Of a stretch of 64,000 nt of DNA, positions 9,448-18,384 are shown piece by piece. The first letter of the stretch is position 1. Each line of letters begins with the position of its first letter. This DNA comes from an uncultured Rubritalea sp. Its GTDB lineage: Bacteria > Verrucomicrobiota > Verrucomicrobiia > Verrucomicrobiales > Akkermansiaceae. The translations under genes and the position numbers were made by a program. A model generated the notes under the pieces. The model was not told where the DNA came from, searched no databases, and worked only from the letters and a program-made list of their open reading frames with translations. Where the stretch lies: contig CAKZNV010000107.1 of NCBI GenBank assembly GCA_937132085.1, forward strand, positions 39,484 to 103,483. The letters are read 5' to 3'.

Positions 9448-10140
9448 ATGAAAGCACTCATCATTGGCGCAAGGGGATCGCTAGGTAGCCAGCTGTGTAA
9501 ATCACTGTCTCATCAAGGGATGGAGATCTACGGAACCTCTCGAAACGCAGAAGACCTTGGTGATTATCTTGCAAAGATGGATGTTCCTCTCAAGCAAGCT
9601 TACTCGGTGGATTTTACTTGTTTAAGATCGATTCAGAAATTTATGGTTGGGATTAAGGCTGTGAACTTTGATCTCATCGTTTTTGTATCATCTCCTTTTC
9701 TCGGCGCCTATGCAGAGATGACGGAAGAGGAACTACTCGGTTGGAATAATTTCACTACAGGGGCTGCTCTGATAGGCAAATTTTCGATTACTAATCTCTC
9801 CGACTCAGGCAAGCTGATCTACATAGGTTCAGTGGCAGGCATGCTCAATAAACTACCGAAAGCAATAGCGCCTTATGGAGTCTATAAAGGAACGCTGAGA
9901 CTACTAGCTGAGGCGATGCAGAATGAAGGAGTGAACGCTCACTACATTAATCTTGGTAGTTTTCGTGATGAAAAGTCTAAAGAAGGTTATTTATTTAGTT
10001 CAGAGGTTGTAAGCTCATTGATAGCTCTGGTTGACGATGCTAATGCTCCTCTACAGCTTGATCTTATGAGTGAGACTGAACGCTTGCATTACTATGGTAA
10101 AGCTAAAGCTGACATTTCAAGCTCTACTGAGCACAGTTAA
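9448..10140 (+). CDS. SDR family NAD(P)-dependent oxidoreductase
   Basis: ALIIGARGSLGSQLCKSLS; YIGSVAGMLNK...YGVYKGTLRLLAEAM. Confidence 0.8.
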   Translation: MKALIIGARGSLGSQLCKSLSHQGMEIYGTSRNAEDLGDYLAKMDVPLKQAYSVDFTCLRSIQKFMVGIKAVNFDLIVFVSSPFLGAYAEMTEEELLGWNNFTTGAALIGKFSITNLSDSGKLIYIGSVAGMLNKLPKAIAPYGVYKGTLRLLAEAMQNEGVNAHYINLGSFRDEKSKEGYLFSSEVVSSLIALVDDANAPLQLDLMSETERLHYYGKAKADISSSTEHS

Positions 10141-10144
10141 TTCA

Positions 10145-10690
10145 CTACTGCCATTCATCATCAGTGATACCGAGCATATTTTCTTCTACCCATTCATCAT
10201 TTTTGACAAAGCCTTTAGCTATGTATTTGAGGAAACGCATTCCGTTCTTTTTGAGAATAGCTTCACTGGCTTTATTCCACAGTGCGTGATCTGCTACAAT
10301 TTGATTGGCGCCTAGTTCCTCAAAACCGAACCGCATCACTCTTTCCACAGCTTCGGTCATATAGCCTTTGCCGTAGTGGTCTGGATGGGTGAAAAATCCG
10401 AGGTCCCAGACATTCTCTTCCTCTTGCTTGCGGATGGAGATTCTACCTAGGAAATCATGATCTGATTTACCTTCAATGGTGAAGCTGTAGGCACGATCTT
10501 CTTCCCAAGCTAAGCAATTATACTCATAGGGAGCAATGAGTTCATCCTCTGTCTCAGGTGGACACCACTGCATACCATCTGTGAATCCAGTCACTTGTGT
10601 CGCAGCGAAGATATATGGAATATCGTCTAAGGAAGGATATCTCAGTATACAACGTTCAGTTTTGAGTGTGTAATTTGTTGGGTAGTTCAT
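10145..10690 (-). CDS. GNAT family N-acetyltransferase (RimJ/RimL type)
   Basis: LKTERCILRYPSLDDIPYIF...DLGFFTHPDHYGKGYMTEAVERVMRFGFEELG. Confidence 0.85.
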   Translation of the reverse strand: MNYPTNYTLKTERCILRYPSLDDIPYIFAATQVTGFTDGMQWCPPETEDELIAPYEYNCLAWEEDRAYSFTIEGKSDHDFLGRISIRKQEEENVWDLGFFTHPDHYGKGYMTEAVERVMRFGFEELGANQIVADHALWNKASEAILKKNGMRFLKYIAKGFVKNDEWVEENMLGITDDEWQ

Positions 10691-10714
10691 GCTATGAATA
10701 TTTTGGCATCACTA

Positions 10715-11311
10715 TCATTTTGTGAGTTCCTTCACATCAGGAAGTGTGTCTTTAGCCTGTTGATAGGATATGTTAGATTGGATCCATTCACAAACTATAC
10801 CAAGTGGTTCAGCAAAGCGTTCGGTGAAATCTAGTTCGCCTTCATGGTCTGTAGGCCATGCGAGTTGTTCAAGTGGTGGGGTGAACTGAGCGTCTATTCC
10901 TTCTTTGTTTCCTCGCGGATCTACTCGATACCATCCATGATCTGGAAGGTGAATGCTGACGAGGCCGTGCAGGGTGAAGCCACCGATATGATCTTTGCGC
11001 ACGCGTTGGTAACAAAAGGCAGCTGGGATATTGTTCGCACGAAGCAGGGCTACGAGAAGATGGCTCTTACTAAAACACCAACCATTTCCTGCTTTCAATA
11101 CGTCCGAGGCTGAGCATGCACAGCCTGCTGACTGCGCATCTCCACTGTGCTGGATATGATCTCTGACCCACTCGAAACAAACACGAGCGATCTCTTCTGA
11201 GGCATTGGTATCACTACAGCCTTTAGCTAATTCTTGACTCTTCGCCATCACTTCAGGATGATGAAAATCGATCACTGGTGATTCTTGAAGAAAGTTGTTT
11301 AATTCATTCAT
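10715..11311 (-). CDS. Transglutaminase-like domain protein
   Basis: ASDVLKAGNGWCFSKSHLLVALLRANNIPAAFCYQRV...HGLVSIHLPDHGWYRVDPRGN (Cys-His-Asp). Confidence 0.85.
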   Translation of the reverse strand: MNELNNFLQESPVIDFHHPEVMAKSQELAKGCSDTNASEEIARVCFEWVRDHIQHSGDAQSAGCACSASDVLKAGNGWCFSKSHLLVALLRANNIPAAFCYQRVRKDHIGGFTLHGLVSIHLPDHGWYRVDPRGNKEGIDAQFTPPLEQLAWPTDHEGELDFTERFAEPLGIVCEWIQSNISYQQAKDTLPDVKELTK

Positions 11312-11318
11312 CGATTGC

Positions 11319-11462
11319 CTATTTGGGATTATTTTTTATGGATTTAAGGATGGAATCAAGTTCAGACCAAAAAGCATTCAATATTTTCTCCGAAATGTCA
11401 GCGTAGTGTTCAGCGGTCGTTCGAATATCCTTAGCTAAGTCTGGGTGACGAATAATTCTCAT
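11319..11462 (-). pseudogene. Truncated RelE/ParE-type toxin (47 codons)
   Basis: MRIIRHPDLAKDIRTTAEHYADISEKILNAFWSELDSILKSIKNNPK*: N-terminal half of a ParE/RelE toxin, 6 nt downstream of the antitoxin ORF. Confidence 0.6.
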
Positions 11463-11468
11463 GGCCGT

Positions 11469-11678
11469 TTAGGTCCTGCCGCAAGCCTTCCAAAATTCAT
11501 CTTCACTTAGGCCGGTTACTTCGCCACTGAGTAATTCATCACGACGTTTCAGAGCTTCCTCATCTGAAACATGATGAGGGGAAGGGTCTAGGTCTTCTAA
11601 AAGAGAAGATACTAGCTCAGCACGATCTTCCGAATTGAGGGAAGATGCTTCGCGGAGTATTTGTGTTACCTGACTCAT
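11469..11678 (-). CDS. Addiction module component, TIGR02574-type antitoxin
   Basis: ILREASSLNSEDRAELVSSLLEDLDPSPHHVSDEEALKRRDELLSGEVTGLSEDEF. Confidence 0.75.
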   Translation of the reverse strand: MSQVTQILREASSLNSEDRAELVSSLLEDLDPSPHHVSDEEALKRRDELLSGEVTGLSEDEFWKACGRT

Positions 11679-11801
11679 GGTTAGAGTGTAACATGTTTTT
11701 TCTATCTAGCTAACAGATTTTTACAAAAGGTATTCTGTGGGCTCTCAGACTTTGTGGACTTGGATGTTGCCAACCGCCGTGACGTTTTCGCTCTGCTAGT
11801 C

Positions 11802-12821
11802 TTAAACACTGGCTGGGGTGCAGGTGCCGGAGATGCAGCCTGAGGCTCCTTTACGGTAGGAAGAGGGTGTGTCTCCTACGAACTTTTGGAAGGTTCTGTT
11901 GAACTGTGACAGTGACTGGAAGCCGCAGTCGTAGGCGATCTCGATGACTTTAGTTACCGAGCTTTCCAGAAGGCGTTTTTTAGCGATGTTGATACGGTGG
12001 ACGTTGATGTATTCCACTATAGTCATGCCTGTGTGTTTCTTAAATTGCTTACACATGTAGCTGTTGGTGACCTTGGTGTGCTCGGCTAGTTCATCGAGAC
12101 AAATTTTCTCTCTGAGGTGCTTGCTGATGTATTGCTTGCATCGGTTAGTGAGAATGGATTCTGAGGATTCTGACTGGAGTGATTTTTCTGCAAGAGTTGC
12201 TAGCTGAAGAGAAAATGCGCCGAGAACGACGAGTTGGTTGACGTATTTTTTCTCATCGAAATTCGTCATTTCAGCAAAAGCATCAGAGAGGTCTTGGGCG
12301 ACGCTGTCTGGTAGATCTTCCTGAAGCTGGTGGATTTTTTCCTTAGAGATAGAATCTACTGAGAGCTTCACTTGGCCAGTTCTGAGGTAGGCGACTACTT
12401 TCTGATCTGAGTGAATGGGGATGAGTGATGAGGTAAGTCCACCTTCACAGATGGCTGTGTTGGAGGTCTTGAATGCTTTTTTAGACAGGTTAATCGTGTG
12501 AGAAAGGCAACGTTTTGAACATGACTGAGTTTCTCTAAGGATAGAGCAATAGTCGTTGCTACAACGTTTAATTTCTTCTTTAGGAGTCTGATCCACATCA
12601 GGGTGGACGAGGGCGACTGTGTGAGCTGTTACCTTTTCAAAGGCGGAGCGGTAGACAGAAAAAAGTTCAGAGTTTAGCAGGTGATCGTAGAGCTGAGACT
12701 TTAGTGGCTCATCGAATGTTTCTGATTTATTGTCGTTAGTTTCTATTCCCATACGCTTGTATTTTTTTAGCACAGGCTGGGATAGTTGACAATTTTTTAG
12801 ACTTTTAATGTGATTGTTCAT
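11802..12821 (-). CDS. AraC-family regulator with PocR-type sensory domain
   Basis: C-terminal IAKKRLLESSVTKVIEIAYDCGFQSLSQFNRTFQKFVGDTPSSYRK; N-terminal Cys-rich CSILRETQSCSKRC...CEGGLTSSLIPI. Confidence 0.85.
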   Translation of the reverse strand: MNNHIKSLKNCQLSQPVLKKYKRMGIETNDNKSETFDEPLKSQLYDHLLNSELFSVYRSAFEKVTAHTVALVHPDVDQTPKEEIKRCSNDYCSILRETQSCSKRCLSHTINLSKKAFKTSNTAICEGGLTSSLIPIHSDQKVVAYLRTGQVKLSVDSISKEKIHQLQEDLPDSVAQDLSDAFAEMTNFDEKKYVNQLVVLGAFSLQLATLAEKSLQSESSESILTNRCKQYISKHLREKICLDELAEHTKVTNSYMCKQFKKHTGMTIVEYINVHRINIAKKRLLESSVTKVIEIAYDCGFQSLSQFNRTFQKFVGDTPSSYRKGASGCISGTCTPASV

Positions 12822-12823
12822 AG

Positions 12824-15121
12824 CTAACAGAGTTTGATTTTTCTAGTGACAATATAGAGGCTAACTAGCGAGCTGAGAGGCATGATGATAGCGGCTACGA
12901 AGGGTGACATGAAGCCACAGGCTGCTATGGCGACGACGATGAGGTTATAAAGTAATGTGTAGATGAGTAGATGTTGACTGAGTTTCTGGCGTATTTTGGC
13001 GAGGTTGAGGAGTCGGGGCAGGAAGGCGAGAGTCTCGTCAGTGAAGAGCATGTCTACGTCGTTGGTGACGAGGTTCATATTGGCAAATGGGGCTGCGCTG
13101 AGTCTGGCTTCTCGCATGGCTGGGATGTCGTTGATGCCATCGCCTATGTAGAGGAGGTCATGGTGTGCTTGGAGTAGCTTTATTTTTTCTAACTTTTGCT
13201 CAGGCTTCAGCTCAGCGTAGTATTCTTCTATGCCTAGTTTTGTAGCGAGTTGTTGGACACTTTCCTCTACGTCGCCAGAGAGGATCATGGATTTTTCAGG
13301 GAGAGCTTTGTCGATTTCGTTGAGAGCTTCTTGAGTATGTTCTCTAGGGCTTTCTACGAATTCAAAGAGGGCTAGCGGTTGATCATCTCTGGTGAAAACG
13401 CAGGCGAGTTTGTTGGTCTTCTGGTTCGGCCTAGTGAGGGCGTAGCTGGTGTCTGCATGCTGTGTAGAGACACCGAGGCCAGGTGTTTCAGTGATGTCGA
13501 GATCTAGCTTGGAGTGGGTGACTCCTTGGTGGATCAGTGCGGAGAAGATGGATCTACTGAGTGGGTGGAGTGACTTTTTAGTGAGGCTAAAGAGGAGTTG
13601 TTTTTCGTCGGCTGTTAGAGCGTCTAATAATTCTGGATTACTCAGCTCTGGTCTATCAAGAGTGAGGGTGCCTGTTTTATCGAAGACGATTTTTTTTAGC
13701 TTGTGGAAGCTCGGCCAGCAGGTGGAGGTGAGTGGGAATACGCCGATGTTGTTGGCTAGATTGTTAAATCTGGTGTCGAGTAGAGGTAGCGCTAGTCCAA
13801 GGCCACATGGGCAGGAGACTACGTAGACGGAGATCATGACTTGGGCAGCTTTTACCCAATCGCCCGAGATGCTGAGCCAGGCGATGCCAGCACCGAGTCC
13901 GATGATGAGGATACTGACGAGGTAGATGCGGATGAAGGCTGATAGAGCAGGGGCGAGCGCTTGTTGCTGCTGTGGTAGCTGGTGGAAGAAGTGTTCGTTG
14001 TCTACGTCTTCTACTGCTTCTACGGTGATGGTGTCTTGAGATTGATTGACAGCTCCAGCGGGGAGGGGATCAGATTTCTGGTAGAGGATGGTGGCTGGTT
14101 CACCGGTGATCCATGCCAGCGAGCATTCTGCCATTTCTGAGATGAGTCGAGATGGTGAGGGGACTACGGTTCCTGCTGGGATGAGGATGCGTTCGCCTTG
14201 GGTGATCTCACTGGTGGTGACTGATCCATTGGCTTCAGTTTGATATAGCTCTGGGATGGTGTTTTCTACGCCGAACTTTGCGTTGGCTTTGTTCAGAGAA
14301 GTGTTCTGCACCTGTTTTCCTAGTAGCATGAGGAAGGTGAAAATGGCTACGAAGTCGAAGTAGAACAGCTCTTCATGTGAGGAAAACCAGCCGATGAATG
14401 AGCCGACGTAGGCAAGTATAAGACCGATGGAAATGGGCAGGTCCATGTGGATATGTCCAAGCTTGAGAGCGCTCCATGCACGCTTGAAAAAGTAGGAACC
14501 ACCAATGAAGAAGGTCAGTGAACTGGAGGCGATGACGATGATGGTGAGCAGCTGGTGAAGCTCGTCAGAGGCTTTCATGCCGGTGTATCTCGGCAGGGTG
14601 AATGCCATGGTATTCATGGCAAGTGCTCCACAGATTCCGAGCTGGATGACTAGTGATGAGCTGGTGCGAGCTGAGTTGACCTTTGGGCTTAGCTCGTAGC
14701 CTAGTTTACAGAGTTCGTCGGCTAGCTTTTCTAGGTCTGCCTGTTTTGGATGATAGGTAATCTGGATAGATCCACGGGTGATACTGAGATGGACATCATA
14801 GACGCCAGTATTCTTTTTGGCGACTGATTCTACTAGCCAGACACAAGCTACACAGGTGAGGCCGTTGATGCCTAGTGTGATGATTTCAGGGCTTTGGGAG
14901 TCTGACTCTGTATGATCAGTTAGATCCTTGAGCCATTGCCAGTTTCTTTCTTGAAATGGTCGCTCTCTGAGTGGAGTGAGGGCTGTGTCTGCCTTGAGGC
15001 TGTAAAACATTTCATGCCCAGATGAGTTGATGATCTCATAGACACTTTCGCAACCACGACAGCAGAATGATTCCTGTGTGGTGGTGAGCGGGGTAGAGCA
15101 GTGAAGACAAGATGAAGGCAT
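12824..15121 (-). CDS. ccoI: Heavy-metal-translocating P-type ATPase (CcoI/FixI-like)
   Basis: HMA domain GLTCVACVWLVE; CPCG; DKTGTLT; GDGINDIPAM; lies in the cbb3 cluster. Confidence 0.9.
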   Translation of the reverse strand: MPSSCLHCSTPLTTTQESFCCRGCESVYEIINSSGHEMFYSLKADTALTPLRERPFQERNWQWLKDLTDHTESDSQSPEIITLGINGLTCVACVWLVESVAKKNTGVYDVHLSITRGSIQITYHPKQADLEKLADELCKLGYELSPKVNSARTSSSLVIQLGICGALAMNTMAFTLPRYTGMKASDELHQLLTIIVIASSSLTFFIGGSYFFKRAWSALKLGHIHMDLPISIGLILAYVGSFIGWFSSHEELFYFDFVAIFTFLMLLGKQVQNTSLNKANAKFGVENTIPELYQTEANGSVTTSEITQGERILIPAGTVVPSPSRLISEMAECSLAWITGEPATILYQKSDPLPAGAVNQSQDTITVEAVEDVDNEHFFHQLPQQQQALAPALSAFIRIYLVSILIIGLGAGIAWLSISGDWVKAAQVMISVYVVSCPCGLGLALPLLDTRFNNLANNIGVFPLTSTCWPSFHKLKKIVFDKTGTLTLDRPELSNPELLDALTADEKQLLFSLTKKSLHPLSRSIFSALIHQGVTHSKLDLDITETPGLGVSTQHADTSYALTRPNQKTNKLACVFTRDDQPLALFEFVESPREHTQEALNEIDKALPEKSMILSGDVEESVQQLATKLGIEEYYAELKPEQKLEKIKLLQAHHDLLYIGDGINDIPAMREARLSAAPFANMNLVTNDVDMLFTDETLAFLPRLLNLAKIRQKLSQHLLIYTLLYNLIVVAIAACGFMSPFVAAIIMPLSSLVSLYIVTRKIKLC

Positions 15122-15129
15122 CTTTGGAA

Positions 15130-15175
15130 CGTTGATTTGAGATTTGAGGATTTGAAATTTGAGATTTGAAATTGC
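15130..15175. repeat. Short AT-rich direct repeats (gatttgagatttgaggatttgaaatttgagatttgaaatt)
   Basis: Repeated gatttga/atttgaa units between ccoI and safE. Confidence 0.7.
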
Positions 15176-15205
15176 TACTGCAAACTTGCAGTTTTATTTT
15201 GTTCC

Positions 15206-15922
15206 TCAGCAGCTGGGTAGGTCGGTTTGAGCAGCTGGTGTTTCGCTGTCTGGTGCTGGGTCTGAGCTGGGGATGGTGCCTTGGAGCCTCATGAAGAGCA
15301 TGACGGTGACAACTAGAAGAAAGCTTGTTCTGAGACCGGTCTTCCAGCGACCTGGGATGAATTTAGCAATGAGGTGTGTGGAGGACTGAGCTGCCCAGAG
15401 TAGCGGGATGGTGCCGAGTGAGAAACAGAGTGCTATCCTGGCTCCGGATAATGGTGAGCCACTAAGGAGACAGACGCCGAAGATAAGGTAGAGCGGGGTG
15501 CAGGGGAGGCAGGGAGAGATGATGCCTAACAGTCCGCCCATGATTCCAGGTGGTTTGGACTCTGCCCACATTTTCGCCTTATAGTAGGGCATGGTGAGGA
15601 ACTTGAGTCGTGGCATTTTGACTAGCTCAGGAAATGCCGTCATGATCAAGAATGGGATCATCATCCATGGTAAGATCACTGCTGGTGAGTCGAAGAAATA
15701 GCTTAATGGCTGATAGGTGATGAGACCTGCGAGCGCTCCGATGAGTGTGTAGGAGATGACTCTGCCCATGTGGTAGGCGAGGGACTCTAGCTGTGCGTGC
15801 TGCTTAGATTTAGCTCGGCTAGTGACTGAGCAGGCAAGTGGTCCACACATGCCGATACAGTGCAGACTAGTGGCTAGTCCAGCACTGAGCGCTGCTACAG
15901 ATGTCATGGTGGTAACTGTCAT
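15206..15922 (-). CDS. Sulfite exporter TauE/SafE-like (UreH-domain) membrane protein
   Basis: ALSAGLATSLHCIGMCGPLA and ISPCLPCTPLYLIFG; cbb3 cluster context. Confidence 0.8.
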   Translation of the reverse strand: MTVTTMTSVAALSAGLATSLHCIGMCGPLACSVTSRAKSKQHAQLESLAYHMGRVISYTLIGALAGLITYQPLSYFFDSPAVILPWMMIPFLIMTAFPELVKMPRLKFLTMPYYKAKMWAESKPPGIMGGLLGIISPCLPCTPLYLIFGVCLLSGSPLSGARIALCFSLGTIPLLWAAQSSTHLIAKFIPGRWKTGLRTSFLLVVTVMLFMRLQGTIPSSDPAPDSETPAAQTDLPSC

Positions 15923-15931
15923 TTCTCTAAT

Positions 15932-16039
15932 TTAGCTAGTGAGTCGTATCAGAAAAATCCAAATCGCGATGATAATTAGATGCGATAGGATGACCCAGAA
16001 CCATAAGTTGCTTAAAATCTTTTTTATCATGATTGGCAT
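15932..16039 (-). CDS. Small single-TM protein (35 aa) in the cbb3 cluster
   Basis: MPIMIKKILSNLWFWVILSHLIIIAIWIFLIRLTS*; fills the gap between ccoG and safE. Confidence 0.45.
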   Translation of the reverse strand: MPIMIKKILSNLWFWVILSHLIIIAIWIFLIRLTS

Positions 16040-16052
16040 AGTCTGTTAGTAA

Positions 16053-17510
16053 TTATTTATTGGTGTTGAGTGATTCATCTTGTCCAGCAGTTCCCTTGTA
16101 GAGGAATTGGTTAGGGCCAGTGAATCTCTGCTTGAGAATGATGGTAGATCCATCACTTGAAATGATGTTAAATTTTACATCCTTGGCTCCCTCATAGCCT
16201 TGCTTAGTAGTGAAGACACGCATGGTGAACTTCTTTGTTTCACCTTTAGGGATGGTGATACTACCTGTGTCGGTGAATTGGATTTCCTCAGAGGCTTCAG
16301 GCTCAATTTTGAAGCTCATTGCTTCATTCTTTTTGTTGATGATTTCAAAGCTGAACATGTTTCTGACTCCATCCTCATTGCTCACGTAGTTAGAGCCTTC
16401 GAGACGAGCTACATCGGCATAGAATGGGCGAGCTTTACTTTTCAGAGTGTAGAACATGGCTACAGCTCCTAGTAAGATAAAGATACCATACATGTAGGTT
16501 CTGGGACGGAGAATTTTGCGTTCACCGCTTTCTATGTTGTTGACCGAGTCATAGCGGATCAGACCTTGTGGTCTTTTGAGCTTTTTCATGATGTCATTAC
16601 AGGCATCGATGCAGGATGAGCAGGCTACACATTCGAGTTGGATTCCATTGCGGATATCGATGCCAGTAGGGCAGACATTGACACAGCGGCGGCAGTCTAC
16701 ACAGTCGCCGACTGGCTCTGGTGCAGGCTCTAGCTCAGGGACGATTCTTCTTTTTTTGCCACGAGGTTCACCACGTTTGTAGTCGTAAGCCACGGTGATG
16801 GTGTCGTCATCTGTTAGGGATGACTGGAATCTGCCGTATGGGCACATGATGATACAGAATTGCTCGCGGAAATAGCCAAACATGAAGCAGAAGACGAGGG
16901 TGAATGAGAGAATGAATAAAAATTCACCAATGTGATCTACTGGATTCGCCTGCATGTGCTCCCAGAGCTTTGGTAGGGAGATAAAGTAAGATAAGAAGAT
17001 GTGAGCCAGGATTAGTGAAATGATGAGGAAGCTGAACCATTTAGAGCCTCGCTTGATAAGCTTGTTTTTGTTCCAAGGTGACTTATCGAGTTGTTTGCGC
17101 TTGAGTGAGTTACCTTCGATGAGGCGCTCGACTCTTCTGTAAACGTGATCTAGAAAGACCGTGTAGGGGCAATACCAACCACACCAGACACGACCGACTA
17201 CGGAGCTGAGCACAAACAGAGCAAAGGCTAGACCAGCGATGAGGAAGAATAAAATCCAAAGATCGTGGGTGAGTAGAGTGATGCCGAAGAGGTGGAATCG
17301 GCGCTCCTCAATATCTAGAAACACTGCCGGGTATCCATTGATAGGAATCCACGGCAGTGCGATATAGATGATAAGAAGTATAGCTGCTGTGACCCGACGC
17401 ATGATGGTGAATTTACCTTTCACATCTGCTGGGTGGATGGCGTATCTAGATCCGTCCGCATTGATGGTGGTGACGGAGTCTAGGTTAGGCTTTTTGGTTT
17501 CGAGACTCAT
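16053..17510 (-). CDS. ccoG: Cytochrome c oxidase accessory protein CcoG
   Basis: CGWYCPYTVFLDHVYRRVERLIEG; CVDCRRCVNVCPTGIDIRNGIQLECVACSSCIDACN; C-terminal Ig-like domain. Confidence 0.95.
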   Translation of the reverse strand: MSLETKKPNLDSVTTINADGSRYAIHPADVKGKFTIMRRVTAAILLIIYIALPWIPINGYPAVFLDIEERRFHLFGITLLTHDLWILFFLIAGLAFALFVLSSVVGRVWCGWYCPYTVFLDHVYRRVERLIEGNSLKRKQLDKSPWNKNKLIKRGSKWFSFLIISLILAHIFLSYFISLPKLWEHMQANPVDHIGEFLFILSFTLVFCFMFGYFREQFCIIMCPYGRFQSSLTDDDTITVAYDYKRGEPRGKKRRIVPELEPAPEPVGDCVDCRRCVNVCPTGIDIRNGIQLECVACSSCIDACNDIMKKLKRPQGLIRYDSVNNIESGERKILRPRTYMYGIFILLGAVAMFYTLKSKARPFYADVARLEGSNYVSNEDGVRNMFSFEIINKKNEAMSFKIEPEASEEIQFTDTGSITIPKGETKKFTMRVFTTKQGYEGAKDVKFNIISSDGSTIILKQRFTGPNQFLYKGTAGQDESLNTNK

Positions 17511-17549
17511 CAGCTACTATACTTAATTTTGATTGCTTATCTTTAATGA

Positions 17550-18206
17550 CTATTTCTTAAACTTGGCGAAGTCATCAGGGTTCTTGCTGAGGATATAGGC
17601 AGTCACTTGGGCTACCTTTTCCGGACCTATTTTTTCACCCCATTTTTCCATTCTCATCATTTTATAGCCTTCGCTATCCTTAGGAGTGCCAGTTAGGATG
17701 ATGTTGAAGACATCCATTGGTTTGTCACCATAGTGCCAGACTCCGTCTGTTAGAGGTCTTGCGGTAAGTCCGTTGTTAGAGTTCATGTCAGGTGCATGAC
17801 ATGCCACACAGTGCTGATTATAAACCTCTTGACCCTTTGCTAGGATAGTTGTGTCTGAACCCCATTGGTTGACTAATATGCTGTCATCCAATGAGTCTAG
17901 AGTTCTCTTAACAGCATCTACTCTTTGTTGTGCTATAGCTTCTACTCTAGCATCCATGCTCTCTGTAGAGGTAGGAAGCAGGCCGAATGAATAGTAAACG
18001 AGATAGTAAACGAAGAAGAACGCGATGGATAGCCACAGGATAGTGAGCCACCAGTTAGGCATCTTCTGATCATACTCTTGAATGCCATCAAAGACATGTT
18101 CACGGAGCACTACTTCACCCTTTTTCTCAGCAAATTCTTTGCCTGGGGTCGTTTTGACTCCGTATTTATCCGTTACTCCAGATTCGTTATTGTTTTCCTT
18201 ATTCAT
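17550..18206 (-). CDS. ccoP: cbb3-type cytochrome c oxidase subunit III, one CxxCH in the ORF
   Basis: DGIQEYDQKMPNWWLTILWLSIAFFFVYYLVYYSFG; GQEVYNQHCVACHAPD. Confidence 0.9.
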   Translation of the reverse strand: MNKENNNESGVTDKYGVKTTPGKEFAEKKGEVVLREHVFDGIQEYDQKMPNWWLTILWLSIAFFFVYYLVYYSFGLLPTSTESMDARVEAIAQQRVDAVKRTLDSLDDSILVNQWGSDTTILAKGQEVYNQHCVACHAPDMNSNNGLTARPLTDGVWHYGDKPMDVFNIILTGTPKDSEGYKMMRMEKWGEKIGPEKVAQVTAYILSKNPDDFAKFKK

Positions 18207-18363
18207 TGTCTGATTCTAGTGCGAGGTTTGCCATTTCATCGAGTTTGGAGCGCTTCATCTTAAGTGTGTGAACTGTGGCTAAGATGAAGACAGCGGCGGT
18301 GATGATGAAGAATGTAAGAGGTCGGAGCATCTCTTCGTATTGGATCATGAATTCTTTAATCAT
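18199..18363 (-). CDS. ccoQ: CcoQ-like small subunit (54 aa)
   Basis: MIKEFMIQYEEMLRPLTFFIITAAVFILATVHTLKMKRSKLDEMANLALESDNE*; overlaps the ccoP start. Confidence 0.7.
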   Translation of the reverse strand: MIKEFMIQYEEMLRPLTFFIITAAVFILATVHTLKMKRSKLDEMANLALESDNE

Positions 18364-18384
18364 AATGATAGTTCCTTTCTTTAG

